Source: Pteria penguin (taxonomy: Eukaryota > Mollusca > Bivalvia > Pterioida > Pteriidae). From it: 64,000 bases of DNA. A program made the translations under genes and the position numbers. The stretch spans positions 5,747,229 through 5,811,228 of the forward strand of contig CM068589.1 of NCBI GenBank assembly GCA_035048485.1, given 5' to 3'. This document shows positions 46,496-58,472 of the stretch, piece by piece; within the stretch, counting starts at the first letter, position 1; every line of letters begins with the position of its first letter. The notes under the pieces were generated by a model. That model was not told where the DNA came from and made no database searches. It saw nothing but the letters and a program-made list of their open reading frames with translations.

Positions 46496-47778
46496 TTAGA
46501 CAGTTGATACAGATATTAGAACATATAAATGTTATAATTTCGTTTTATATTACATTAAAAGAAAAATATAACGTTATAATTTCGTCGGGGTCACGTTAAT
46601 CTTTTAATGAACAAATTCCATTAATACAACACTGTATGCAAATGGTACATGCATATAAAACATAAAAAGGAAAGGAAAGGTAAAGTTGGAAATAAGATTA
46701 AATGACAAGTTGAAAGTACAGTGAGTGAACTTAGGTGCTACTTAATCAAATAGAATGACAGATAATCCTAATGTACATGAAGAAACATATCATTAGAATA
46801 TATACACACATTCACAGAATATTTAAAAAACAATTACAAAGTCAAAAACACTTCATTATTTGTATCAATCAGTAAGTAAACTCCAATAATAAAATAGAAG
46901 TGATTACTCAGCGTGCTTGTTACCCAAAATCGAAATGTGTAGGAATCGATTACACTACAAGCACATGTACAAGGTAAAAAAAGGAAGAAGACGGAGAGGA
47001 TAGGAAAGAAATGAATAAAAATAAAGAATCACTAACCATAACATGCTCAAGGACGCATGGCATATGTTCCTGCATCGTTTCATAAAAATAATCAACATAA
47101 GTAACACACCTCATATACTAAGTGCCAAAATCGTAACAGTAAATGTTAAACGCTCGCTGTCGCATCTATGACTATATATGCGCAATGTATATGTACATAC
47201 TGAGATGTTTTGAAAATATGCAAACAACGTAAGTAGAAAAGGGTGAAGACGATGAAGAGAAAAAAATATGGGTACAGGCGAACGAACTGACAAACATTAT
47301 CAATTTATATACTGGAATTCCTTTTCAATACGTCTAGAAAAAAAAACTTAGTAAACATTTACATTTATGTAGTTTGATAAGATAATATAGAACGTTAGTT
47401 CATTTTAAATTGATAGTATATAGAAAAGAATATATAATATAATAGGTATATTTTCAGTGCTCTATTATCCAGCCTTTGGATGTGAGCACTGTAAAAGACG
47501 TTTTATTACGTTATGTAGATATTAATGACTAATTTTAGTATATTTGATACCTCACACACTACACTTTCCATAAATCTAAATCTTTCGAATCCAATATGTA
47601 CACCGCCATACCACCTCGTTACAACTGTCGCTGCGTTTGTAATTATCGGCTATGTATCTTAATTATAGACGACCCAGGCCGTGTTCCTCATCGTCATGGT
47701 ATCCTGAATGATATCGACCGGCTTCATCTGTGAAACTATACACAAGTATACGATGGTTCGAACTCACAGAGTCAGTAT
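46496..47778. other. No gene seen
   Basis: AT-rich non-coding sequence. A short duplicated phrase TATAACGTTATAATTTCG lies near 46530-46585. No supported feature otherwise. Confidence 0.35.
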
Positions 47779-48651
47779 TTAGGAACTTTTTTTATATAGG
47801 TCTTGCACCTCCTTCACCGATGTTACGTTAGCTCCGGAGGCGAAAAAAAAAAAACAACTTCCTTCTCGGTTCACTGGATCTGAAGGCACAATTTCCACTT
47901 CTTCAGGACTTATCTGTAGTATATCGGCATTCGTGAGTTTAGGGACTTCCTCCACATAGCTTTCTCCGTTCGGCATAATGATTTTATTTTTGATTGCTTT
48001 TGTGTTTTAATTTTGTGTCTTAAAATTGTCAGATATATCGTGCAATCGTTTTCGATTTTCGACAACAGCTGTCGGTTCTTGCGCAGTGATCTAGAATGGG
48101 ATTTTTTCATTTGCATTTTTTTTCGTTTTCTGTGCTTGTAGGAACTCATGCTTCAGTTTCCTGTCTACTAATTTCCCCGCGATGGTTATAGGTCTTCCGT
48201 TTGCATAGGGGGTGAGCCCATTCCTATGTATTCGTATAAATTTTACATTGTCCACGCCAAAATACTGTTTGATGCCCCCGGCACTGCTTGTAATAGATGC
48301 TCGCCAGGTGTTTGAATGAAATTGTGTATCAATATATTGTCCCTCACGGAACGACCTTTGAAATCAATTATTTCTGCATTCATTTCTTCAATCTTTCTAT
48401 CCATCCTTATAGCTACATTTTTTACGTAATTCAACATCTATTTTTAGTTGTATGTTTTCTTGTTTAGTTTCATCAATTTCATCAACACTATATGCTGCTT
48501 GTTCAGCCACCACTTCAAGTCTATGATCAATTCCATCCTCATTATATACATCTGCCTTCAGTTCATCTACATTTTTTGCCATGTTATCGTATCGTACAAG
48601 ACGTTTGCTTACACTATTTAAAGTTACCGGAATGTCCGGTAAGGCTTGCAA
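47779..48651 (-). pseudogene. ORF1/RRM-like mobile-element protein, copy 1
   Basis: Minus strand, three frames in order. 48651-48397 is Glu/Lys-rich and coiled-coil-like. 48437-48243 contains IIDFKGRSVRDNILIHNF, resembling the NLVIRGIPE-type start of the RNA-binding domain of LINE ORF1 proteins. A further stretch has KFIRIHRNG and PYANGRPITIAGKLVDRK. 47976-47779 has MPNGESYVEEVPKLTNADI and ends KKSS. At least two frameshifts, an in-frame stop near 48095 and a poly-A insertion near 47845. The family assignment is by motif resemblance only. Confidence 0.5.
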
Positions 48652-48759
48652 AGGTCCACAGTCGGTAATGCCTTTATTGAGTACTCCTCACTGAGTTTTC
48701 TTTGTTGTCTTTTTTTTTTTTTTTTTTTTTTGTTACAAAGGTAACCATTTTCATCAAAA

Positions 48760-49380
48760 CAAAGCACATAGATTATCAAAGATAATAATCCAAACAACTT
48801 TATCGATTCTCCGTATTATATTCACAGTATTACAAGTACGCAATCAATTTTTATGGATTCGATGCGAGAGCGGAAAAATTATACGTCCATGTTGGTCAGT
48901 GGTCACATGACCCAGATCACGTGATCATTCCACTGGATATAGACGTGTAATTTTCTGCTCCTCCGGTTTGTACAAGTTTGTCCGTTATATTGCATTTAGA
49001 GTTATCAGTGTTGGAACATACCGTGTTTACAATGTGTGGATAGCATGGTTGAAGGTGAAAATTGAATCTTTGAAAGATTGAGAAAATAAGAAAGGGAAAC
49101 AAAAAAAATGTGAGATGATATCAAATAAAACACCGACGCAAGGTTACACTGTGTCGCCTATTGAAAAAAAAAATGTAAAAAAAACCCACTGGTACATATT
49201 GTGAGTACTAGTCATACATTAGCGGACATACAAACTACACTTAAAGCGATTTATCACCGATCCGATCGCTATGAGCCAGTTTTAAAATCAACACAGGGAA
49301 TAAAAAAGCAGTTATTCATGAACCGGATGGAATAGATCACTGATTAAAATATTCTTCGTAACAGTCAGAATATAACACAA
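48760..49380. other. No gene seen
   Basis: Spacer between oppositely oriented ORF1-like relics. Poly-T run just before it (about 48708-48730). No clear feature. Confidence 0.3.
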
Positions 49381-49995
49381 CAATTGTTCAAATCTGCAGT
49401 CATAAGAATGGATAAAAGAAAGCTAGAAATGGAAAGTGGGATTGTGGACTTAAGGGGCAGGTCCATGAAGGATAATATACTAAACTTCAAGTCGATCTTT
49501 TAAGAATACACTGGAACGGCATTCTGCAATCTCAAACTAGAAAAACCCATTACTATCACTGAAACTGTCAAATGTAAATATAAAGGAAAACAGATCTTCA
49601 AGCACAGAAATCAAAGAGTGCAGAGATACCCTCCCTTTTTGCATTACTCCTAAGGAGTTCACATTGCGCTGAAAAAAGCAAAATAAAAATGTTAAAATAG
49701 TCAAAACCAAACTTGTAACTCCAAATGGAAAACCGATTGTAGAAAATGAAACGAGTCTGACCAATGACATTTTACTGTTCACAAGGCAAGACTTAGAGGA
49801 CATCGAGAGCATTGGGACCGTTAGGACTCCATATGTGGATCGACAGGGAAATTTGTTCTTCGAAACTGGAGGAGGGATGAGTTCGGATGTGAAGCGAGTA
49901 TACAAAACGGCATGTTTACACCTTGACGGCATGTTTACACCTTGACGCAGTGTGTGCCGACCATATAATATTATCGTATAGAGTCAAAGATCGGA
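49381..49995 (+). pseudogene. ORF1/RRM-like protein, copy 2
   Basis: Plus strand: RMDKRKLEMESGIVDLRGRS then MKDNIL (49405 on), then after frame breaks KLVTPNGKPIVENETSLTND, LLFTRQDLEDIESIGTV and VDRQGNLFFETGG. Homologous to copy 3 immediately downstream and to copy 1 on the other strand. Broken by frameshifts and a stop near 49672; a short duplication CCTTGACGGCATGTTTACA occurs at 49920-49943. Confidence 0.55.
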
Positions 49996-50028
49996 TGGAA
50001 CAATATGTGAAGCTGTCATAGCTATCAA

Positions 50029-50545
50029 ATGGAAATACGAAGGAAAAATTTTTCAAGAAGAGAAAAAATTGAAAATATACCCCTCCCTTTTTACATTCCT
50101 CTTTTCGATCCCATATCGACCGCGGAAGAAAGAAAAAGAATGTTAAATAACGCGGACGCGCTGAAAAAGCAAAATATAAATGTTAAGATCTTCAAAAATA
50201 AACTTGTAGCACCAAATGGACAACCGATTATAGAAGATAGTGCAGATGATGTATCGAAACTGAACAATGAGTACATTATATACTTTACAAGGCAAGACAT
50301 AGGGGATATCGAGAGCATTGACACCGTTATAACCCTATGTGTGGATCGACAGGGAAGACTGCTATTCGGAACTGGAGGAGAGGTTCGCTTCCGGATGTGA
50401 CATGGGTATACGAAAACCATGTTTACACATTGTCTGTGTCGACCATAGAACATCAGCTTATAGAGTCAGAGATCCAGATGAAAAAATTTGCGAGGGCTAC
50501 CATGATGACGGTGAGTATGGAGCAGGCACCGAATTCACATAGGTT
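50029..50545 (+). pseudogene. ORF1/RRM-like protein, copy 3
   Basis: Longest intact frame of the family: 123 codons from an ATG at 50029. It reads RREKIENIPLPFYIPLFD, then LNNADALKKQNINVKIFKNK, PNGQPIIEDS, FTRQDIGDIESIDTV and VDRQGRLLFGTGG. A shift near 50400 moves the frame to YRVRDPDEKICEGYHDDGE and YGAGTEF (about 50456-50540). It is followed within 55 bp by a minus-strand Penelope-like B copy. Likely a fragment of a mobile-element ORF; nucleic-acid binding is inferred from the copy-1 motif. Confidence 0.5.
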
Positions 50546-50597
50546 TGAACACATCCAAATAATGCAAAATCTACCTGGAGACTTAGCAGATAGAAAG

Positions 50598-51247
50598 AAA
50601 AAAGAGGAGTTACTGGCTCAGTTATGTGGCAGAAGTCACCATGGAGCTATACAATACATGAATATAAATAATATACTAGAACATATAACACATTACAAAA
50701 ATATTTGATTGTAGTGCAATTACGATACCGACTTAGGACGGTCATTTAATTTGACAAAAGCCCAACAAATGGTGTTGTTCACCGGTTTACGGGCCCACCT
50801 TCCCATTCATCGTAACAGCAGAACAATCAAAGGACGTACATTTAAAAATTTATAAATAATCCTCCATGTAAAGAACAAGGGTCAACAGGTATCGCATATT
50901 GAGAGGTCATAAAAATATAAACACGTAAGGTATTGTAAAACACATAATGGTATAAAAATATATGCGACATCAACATGATAAACCGTGCTCTGCCAGTCTG
51001 AAAGCGAGCTAAGACCCTAGATCTGTAGGAGTCCCGACTAACAGTCAGAGAGGACGAGGTTCAGGACCATGTCTCCTCTGAGAGAGGTTTGGACAAGGCC
51101 CGTCATATAGTCCCCACCGCCCTGTTAGTCAGCGTGCAACGTTCAAGTAAAAGTCTGCATAAGGCTGTAGAGGGGCCAAATACAAGACCTATAGTCTTTT
51201 TGATGATCTCAATATCATATTGTCTATTTAGGAAACGTTTGACTATA
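50598..51247 (-). mobile_element. Penelope-like B, 3' 650 bp
   Basis: Minus-strand 5'-truncated copy. It begins (51247) within the last RT codons (KRFLNRQYDIEII, then FGPSTALCRLLL) and ends at the shared 3' end AGAGGAGTTACTGGCTCAG (50598). Close in sequence to 57830-58472. Confidence 0.85.
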
Positions 51248-51450
51248 GGATGATCTAACTGCAAAATTTATAAAGAAAATATCCACTTTTATTCCCTGCT
51301 CATTAATGTCTAAATCCGTTAATGGTTTAAGCAATTTTCATAGTTCGACGTCTGTAGAATCCGGTTTTACTTTTCTGAGGCCACAATGAATGATACGTAT
51401 GATGTAAATAAAACATCCTACACTATATTGGTGATATATATTTCTAATTA

Positions 51451-51753
51451 CAAACATAAATAAGCCGGTTTGGCCTAGTGGATAAGGTGCTCGGCTCGTG
51501 ATCGAGAGGTCGCGGGTTCGACTCCCGCCCGGGGCACACCGGTGTTCTGTCTTTCGGATGAGACAGTAAAAACCGAGGTCCCGTGTCATGGTAGGCGTGG
51601 CACGTAAAAGATCCCTCACTGCTTCGGGTGGGTCCGTTGCAAAGGTCTAAATTTGTATGCAATGCATCAGGCAGATGCCGTCACCATATATGTGAAATAA
51701 TCGTGGAGTGACGTAAAACAATAATCAACCAACCAACCAACAAACATAAATAA
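51451..51753 (+). mobile_element. tRNA-derived SINE, family S1, with 13-bp TSD
   Basis: The element is 51464-51740: a 73-nt tRNA-like head (51464-51536; A-box TGGCCTAGTGGATAAGG, B-box GGTTCGACTCC), body with TTTCGGATGAGACAGTAAAA and GCAGATGCCGTCACC, and an AACC-repeat tail. Perfect 13-bp direct repeats CAAACATAAATAA flank it at 51451-51463 and 51741-51753. Best-preserved S1 copy in the window. Confidence 0.92.
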
Positions 51754-52804
51754 AATTTTACATAATACTATGCCCTCTTTTTCAAAGCCGAGGATAATTT
51801 ATCAAGAGATGTCTACGAAACGGCTTTACTACTCGAAGTCATTATACCCCTCCCCCCCCCCCCGCAAACAAAGTTAAGGGGTATATAGGAATTACCCTGT
51901 CTGTCCGTCTATCTGTCTGTCCGTCTGTCCAACAACCTTTGTCCGGGGAATAACTATTTTATTCTTTATCATATGATGATCATACTTGGTACATTTGTTC
52001 CTTTGGAGATGCCGGTGTGTCATGACCCTGAACCAAGGTCGTAGGTCAAAGGTCAAGGTCATATATATAGTTCTATGCCCTATTTTGATTAATTTCTCTT
52101 CTGTTTCCTCTTTCACACTTTCTACTTTCTCTCTCTGAACCATATCATTCTCGTATATCATAAATGTGGTACATTTAGATATGTGGTATCATGTTATAAA
52201 AAGAAACATGGTTGACATAATATCATTAAACTGTCAGGGGATTGTTACTTATTTCACATAGGAAATGGAAAATCAAATAAGGAATGAATGGGGCCATCAA
52301 ATGCTTTTAATATTCATTTACTTCCAATTCCAGGAAAGATATTATATGCTAAATAATAAATAATGATTTTGAATTTGAAATCAAATCGATATCATCAGAT
52401 GAAAGTGGCACTTCCTCAGTTGTAAAATGAAGTGAAGGTGTAATATATATGGACCAAATAACGATAAATCTTCATATTGTATAAATGATTTTGAAGAACT
52501 AGAAAACAGACAGAAATAAAAGAGGAGATAGGACCGCTAGTTCCATTTCGTGAACAACATATTTATATAGGGAGATGTACATGGCGGAAAATATTTCCCA
52601 TAAAACGAGCACGACTAGACTTTTTCCTTATTACTGAACAATTAAATACAAGTGTACAAAGTTGCAGTATTGGCACAAGTTATAAATCAAAGCATTCACC
52701 AATAAATCTTACATCAAATTAATAATTTCACAAAAGGAAAGGGTCTCTGGAAATGCAAGAACTTACTATTGTATGATAAAGAGTATGTTCAAGTTATTCA
52801 TTCA
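51754..52804. other. No gene seen; low-copy repeat-like patches
   Basis: Contains a C-run (about 51848-51862), a TCTGTCCGTC repeat patch (51898-51930) and a GGTCAAAGGTCAAGGTCA phrase (about 52037), common in dispersed mollusc repeats. No gene supported. Confidence 0.35.
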
Positions 52805-52963
52805 AATTAAATGACCGTCCTAAGTCGGTATCGTAATTGCACTACAATCAAATATTTTTGTAATGTGTTATATGTTCTAGTATATTATTTATATTCATGT
52901 ATTGTATAGCTCCATGGTGACTTCTGCCACATAACTGAACCAGTAACTCCTCTTTTTTCTTTC
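52805..52963 (+). mobile_element. Penelope-like B, 3' 160 bp
   Basis: Short plus-strand copy starting at AAATTAAATGACCGTCC and ending GTAACTCCTCTTTTTTC. Matches 58315-58472 almost base for base; strongly 5'-truncated. Confidence 0.85.
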
Positions 52964-53458
52964 TGAAATATGTAGAATAATCCAACAATATGCTTTACCT
53001 GTATATAATTTTGAAAATTTTATGACCATACCATAAAACGTAATTATTTTACCATCAATGATCAGTCCTTGGTGACTTCTGTCTCTGTTTTCTCTTTTGG
53101 AAACACTAATGATGGAGATCGGCAGTTAATAGATCTTGTTTGTCATTTATAGGGGAAAAACGAAAGTAATAAGTAAGCATAAAGGGGAAGGTGAAAGCCC
53201 CCTTTTACCTGGACAGCTAATTGATTTTGACTGATTCATCACGCTGACCACAAGAGTGGATGACCAGGGTACTTGTGGTCAACCATGCGACATGAAATTT
53301 CTATCAATTGCCTCATTCAATATGAACGCAAATTACGCTCTTCAAAATTTGTGAAGCCAGTGTCTAGACCTTCTCTCTCTCTCTCTTTTAATTTCGGGTT
53401 AATTATTTTCTCCGAAAATGTCAATGCGTTGTTTTTATAAGGAAACTAAAACCCAACA

Positions 53459-53911
53459 ATGAACACCGTGACTTTGAATTTATCACCTGATAACCTTCAA
53501 GCGTTACAGGTATTTTTTGCAGGCAATGACTGGGACTGCAAATACTCCGCCAGCACTTTGACAGAGGACCTTGTGAACACCGAATTGCCTGACAACGAAC
53601 CTCTCATTTCACAACTTGTAGGGAAGCACGAATGCCCAAATTGCTATTTGTCACCTTGTATGATAGATGATCGCACCCGGCAGATATAGTAACCAGAATC
53701 AGACGTCCATCCTCACAATCGTAATAATAGGAAGAGAACGTTATGGAATATGCTATGCCATCGTGGTGTGTGGGATGATTCTCGCTATTTTGATAGAAAG
53801 ACTCGTGAAGTCAATCTGGACAGAAGGCGAAACAGATTTGTATGGCAGTCCCATGGATATTGGGAGGTAATAATGCCCAACTGTGTAATTTGTAAAGTAC
53901 GGGAGAAATAG
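53459..53911 (+). pseudogene. Cys-motif ORF with two consecutive stops
   Basis: One frame of 151 codons from ATG 53459 to TAG 53911, interrupted only by TAG TAA at about 53684-53689. Both sides look coding: before the stops HECPNCYLSPCM (paired Cys) and DDRTRQI; after them LWNMLCHRGVW, DRKTREVNLDRRRNRFVWQ and MPNCVI. Repeated proteins with this layout occur in mollusc and cnidarian genomes as far as I recall, but I cannot name a function. A zinc-binding role is inferred from the Cys pairs. A mobile-element origin is likely. Confidence 0.5.
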
Positions 53912-56900
53912 CGGCTCATTTCCTAAAACTCTTTCAAATTAAAATTTTCCGAATAGAGGTCAAAACAAACAAATACATCGAACACCCCCCCCCAACTTTT
54001 TTTTAAGAAAAATAAAACACTACTAGAATTTTCATAACGGGGACTAGAGAATGTACTTTCTATTAGAAATTTAAACCATATACAATGTTTACACCGAACT
54101 ATAGAATGTTCACTCCTTCCGATAACCATTCACCTCCAGGCATATCCCAATACCCCGATTACCAAGCACCACAAGGCAATAACCCGAACGGGTGACAAGC
54201 AGTGATTTCGGCGACCATTTAGAGCATTCCCCCAGAGTAACCACGTGACTTTAACAGTACGGTCAAAAAGTTTCCCCTTTAAGAGTTGAAATAGAACAAT
54301 GGAAGTGAATCTCAACAATAAAGAAAATATGAATAGAGATAAGCGGAAACAGAGTCGAATACCAATGAAGAATTAGAAGGTCTCATGGTAAATGGACTGC
54401 AAAAGCAGAAAAACCAAGGAAACATATTTGTAACGAAGAGAATAGAAATTTCGTAAATAAAATTATTCCAAAAATACAGACAGCAAATGGAAATGTCATT
54501 ATAAAACGGAAAGTTATTCTTTAAAAATGAGAACTGTATTCTAAAAAAAATTAATAATAATGAAACAAATTTACAAGAAGTAAATTCAAAAGTGGACTTC
54601 CAAGATTTAAATATTTCAAAATTAGAAAAAATGTAGAATCAAGAAAACATGAAGGGCTAATAACATTTAGAAGAGGTATCAATTATAGTGAGGCCCAAAC
54701 TCTTTTCTTAAAAACAAATGAGATACACTACTTAGATAACTATGAATTATCGCAATATACTCAAGCTTAAATAAGATACAAAGTACACCTAATTGATAAC
54801 AAGCTCTGAAAATGTAATGGGTTTATCGCAAGGACTTTACAAAATTTGAGGATATGAAAATGGAAAACATCGTATTTTCATACCTTTTTTCAGTATATAA
54901 AAATGCACGACCTAGCAACCTCATGAGTGTATAACTTGATGAATAAGGCATAAAATATGTATTTTTTACATTAATCTACTTTTTGTATTACAAGTATTGT
55001 AAAAAAAGGTAAAACATTGATAATAAATCTTATTATCTCAAATATAAATTCCTAACCTGACGATCAATGTATTTTTATAATTTGATGAAAATGACTAATT
55101 CTAAATGTCCAAGGTCATTTTTCTAAAAACATACAATGATTCATGTACAACCTTATTCAAAAACCTTACTTATAAGGATATTTGAAGGAACAAGTTCTGT
55201 AGAAGCAAAAAACGTTTGATCTGAATCACGGCTCATATATATATATATATTTATATATATAAATTTGGTATTTTGCAAAATGCAGATAAAAATACTTTTC
55301 ATATATCAATTCAATTTCAACTTATTACAAAAAAGTTTCATATCGATACACATCGTTTGTGCAAGATTACACCCCCCCCCCCCCCCCGAACACACACACT
55401 TATATAGTTTTTTGATAAAAAGATTTAAAATTGCATACCTTTTATTGCGGTATCATTTCAAATTTACAGCATGTAAAGCAAAAACTGTATTTTTCGCGTA
55501 TGGCTGAAGTTATTAACTTTGCGATGATAACATTTTTGTTGCTTCAACCTTCAGAGATATCGGAATAAAAGGAAACTATTTCGTAAATAAAGCGAGTAAT
55601 CCATAAATACAACCATAACCTGACTTCGAGCATGCGCAGTATAATCCAAACAAATAAGATGAAGGAAGACTCCAAAAGGAAATGGCAAGTGAATACTGAC
55701 TCTAGCAGACTTAAATGCAGATTTCTTAAGTTACTCGTCAAGTTTACCTACCTCTCCCTCCGAATTAAATCACCTGATAACCGTAGTACCTCTTCTAACT
55801 GCATATGCATATGATTGTTGTAAACATTCTGTTTACCAGCATCGCGTTTTGGACAGCCATATCTCACTTAATACAACGAACTTGATCGCAACATTTGCAA
55901 GAGCCCCCCTTTTTTTTATATGTTTTAGGCTTATAGATATAATCAAGAATTTAGAATAAATTTACCTATGATATGCTCTGTACTATGGAGGATTGGGTAT
56001 ACAGCTTTAAAACCTTGGACCTATGACAATTTGATAAGTGCGAAAAGTATGACATGTACCCTTGCCTACAAAATGTCGTAAAGTTTGCTTTAAATTCAAT
56101 TCCTGTTCTTTATGTCTACTTGATAATCCTTCACATTGTCTTATAAACAGGAAACCCGTCCTTGTTTCTTCATTACTTTGAATATCCAGTTTATCAATTA
56201 ATTAATGTCACGAAAGAAGAATATTTACCGGGTCAAACGCTTGGTCAATATGATATTACGTAATGATTTAGTCGCACAAGTGACAGGTTATCGCCCTAGA
56301 CGTCGTTACCCCGATATACTCTCGATATATTCAAACTATTCAACTATAGTCAACTATTATAGAATTCGTCTTGGGACTAACCATCTTATTGCACATGACG
56401 AAGAGTCATCACTTCCGATGGTGTTTTGATCATAAAAATCAAGTAATTTGGGGTCTCCACTATGAACAGTTTTATAATGATCAAATGAAAGGTTTTATAA
56501 ACGTTTTATAAAGCTTATCCTGCAGTCAGAGTCGTAAAATGAGGTCATATTCTTAAATCGATACATAACACATCGATTAAATTGAATGACATTGTCACTA
56601 GAAATAAAATAAGTTGATTTTCTATACACAAACATGATAATTTTCAAAGTTGAATTACTTAACAATGTTTAGTATTAGTATTTTATTTATTGAGCATTTG
56701 TATAGGAGTAAGACATAAAAGAAAAAAGATGACTGCTCCCTCTCTTTGATATTCAGATTTTGACACGCTTGAGTGAGCGAGGTCAACTAATTTGCGTATT
56801 GGATTTCTTGTTAAATGCGTACTCTCGTATCATATATTGAAAAAAATGCAAACAATTTAAATATTGCCAATATTTGAAATAATTAAACTTTGAAATTGGT

Positions 56901-56917
56901 TATTTCAGTTTTCTGTT
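53912..56917. other. No gene seen
   Basis: About 3 kb without a supported gene. It includes a (TA)n patch (55238-55260), a C-run (55371-55387) followed by CACACACAC, and a 74-codon frame at 56205-56429 with basic composition but no features. Confidence 0.35.
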
Positions 56918-58472
56918 TATACATCTCTGCCTCATGATTTGATTTAAAGCAAGTTACTGTCTCTTATACAATGGTGTTTTCACAGAGAATCTAAAACGTA
57001 CATATGTACTTCCAATAACTCTGGATTCTTTTCCAACAAACGATATACTTCATATAAATACTGGACTTGCAAGGAATTATGTAAAGCACTAGATTTTCTC
57101 ATGAATAATATTTTTGTGCAATTTGATGGCAAGATATATCAACAAATAGTTGGGATTCCTATGGGTACTAACTGCGCGCCTCTGATAGCAGATTTATTTC
57201 TTTATTGTTATGAGAGGGATTTTATGGTTTCTATTCAAAATCAAAACGTTTTGACCTCATTGACAAATTTAATAATACTTGCAGATATCTGGATGACATT
57301 TTGGTTATCGACAACCCTGAATTCGAACAATTTATATCAGAAATATATCCACCAGAGCTCACATTGAATAAAGCTAATACTTGAGATAAATCTACACCTT
57401 TCTTAGATTTAAAACATCAAAATTATCAACAACCTAATATATACTAATATTTATGATAAACGTGAGGATTCTGGATTTCCTATTGTAACTTTCCTTTACT
57501 TGGATGGCGATATCCCTCGATTCCCATCATATGGTATCTATATGTCTCAATTAGTTTGATTTGTCAGAGGCTGCACCGATGTTTTGGACTTAAACGAAAT
57601 TTACAAATTACTACTAAACTTTTAACTCAGGGTTACAGATATCACAAGCTAAGAAAAACATTCGGCAAATTCTTCAGATCTTATTCAGAACTTCTATCTA
57701 AATTTGGAAATATTTCTTTTCAACAGTATTTATCCAATGGAATTTCCCATCCTAATTTTTACGGTGATCTCGTATATAAACTAAGGAAAGTAAAAGGCTC
57801 CGATAACGTTATTTTATCATGTAATAAAATAGTCAAACGTCTCCTAAATAGACAATATGATATTGAGATCATCAAAAAGACTATAGGTCTTGTATTTGGC
57901 CCCTCTACAACCTTATGCAGACTTTTACTTGAACGTTGCACGCTGAATAACAGGGCGGTGGGGACTATATGACGGGCCTTGTCCAAACCTCTTTCAGAGG
58001 AGACATGGTCCCGAACCTCGTCCCCTCTGACTGTTAGTCGGGACTCCTACAGATCTAGGGTCTTAGCTCGCTTTCAGACTGGCAGAGGACGGTTTATCAT
58101 GTTGATGTCGCATATATTTTTATACCATTATGCATGTGTTTTACAATAACTTACGTGTTTATATTTTTATGACCTCTCAATATGCGATACCTGTTGACCC
58201 TTGTTCTTTACATGGAGGATTATTTATAAATTTTTAAATGTACGTCTTCTGATTGTTCTGCTGTTACGGTGAGTGGGAAGGTGGGCTCGTAAACCGGTTT
58301 GTTTGGCTTTTGTCAAATTAAATGACCGTCCTAAGTCGGTATCGTAATTGCACTACAATCAAATATTTTTGTAATGTGTTAAATGTTCTATTATATTATT
58401 TATATTCATGTATTGTATAGCTCCATGGTGACTTCTGCCACATAACTGAGCCGGTAACTCCTCTTTTTTCTC
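56918..58472 (+). mobile_element. Penelope-like element B, most complete copy
   Basis: Plus-strand copy starting just after RT motif A (CATCTCTGCCTCATGATTTG) and running to the common 3' end GTAACTCCTCTTTTTTC. RT motif B GIPMGTNCAP is in the 57101-57367 frame. The catalytic YLDD is intact but in another frame (57286-57297). The C-terminal RYHKLRKTFGKFF, NGISHPNFYGD and KGSDNVILSCNKIV lie in 57556-57972. The 500-bp 3' UTR is shared with all other B copies. Both this copy and 26880-28315 begin close to motif A, possibly reflecting a common truncated source. Confidence 0.85.

Noticed and set aside
46496..47778. Short minus-strand frames as genes
   Set aside because: Low-complexity AT-rich sequence without motifs.
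51464..51536. Genuine tRNA gene
   Set aside because: The tRNA-like head is followed by the common S1 body and tail and flanked by target duplications, so it is a SINE head. The same applies at 15236-15310.
56205..56429. 74-codon basic ORF as a gene
   Set aside because: No homologous motif, no splice context, chance length in this region.
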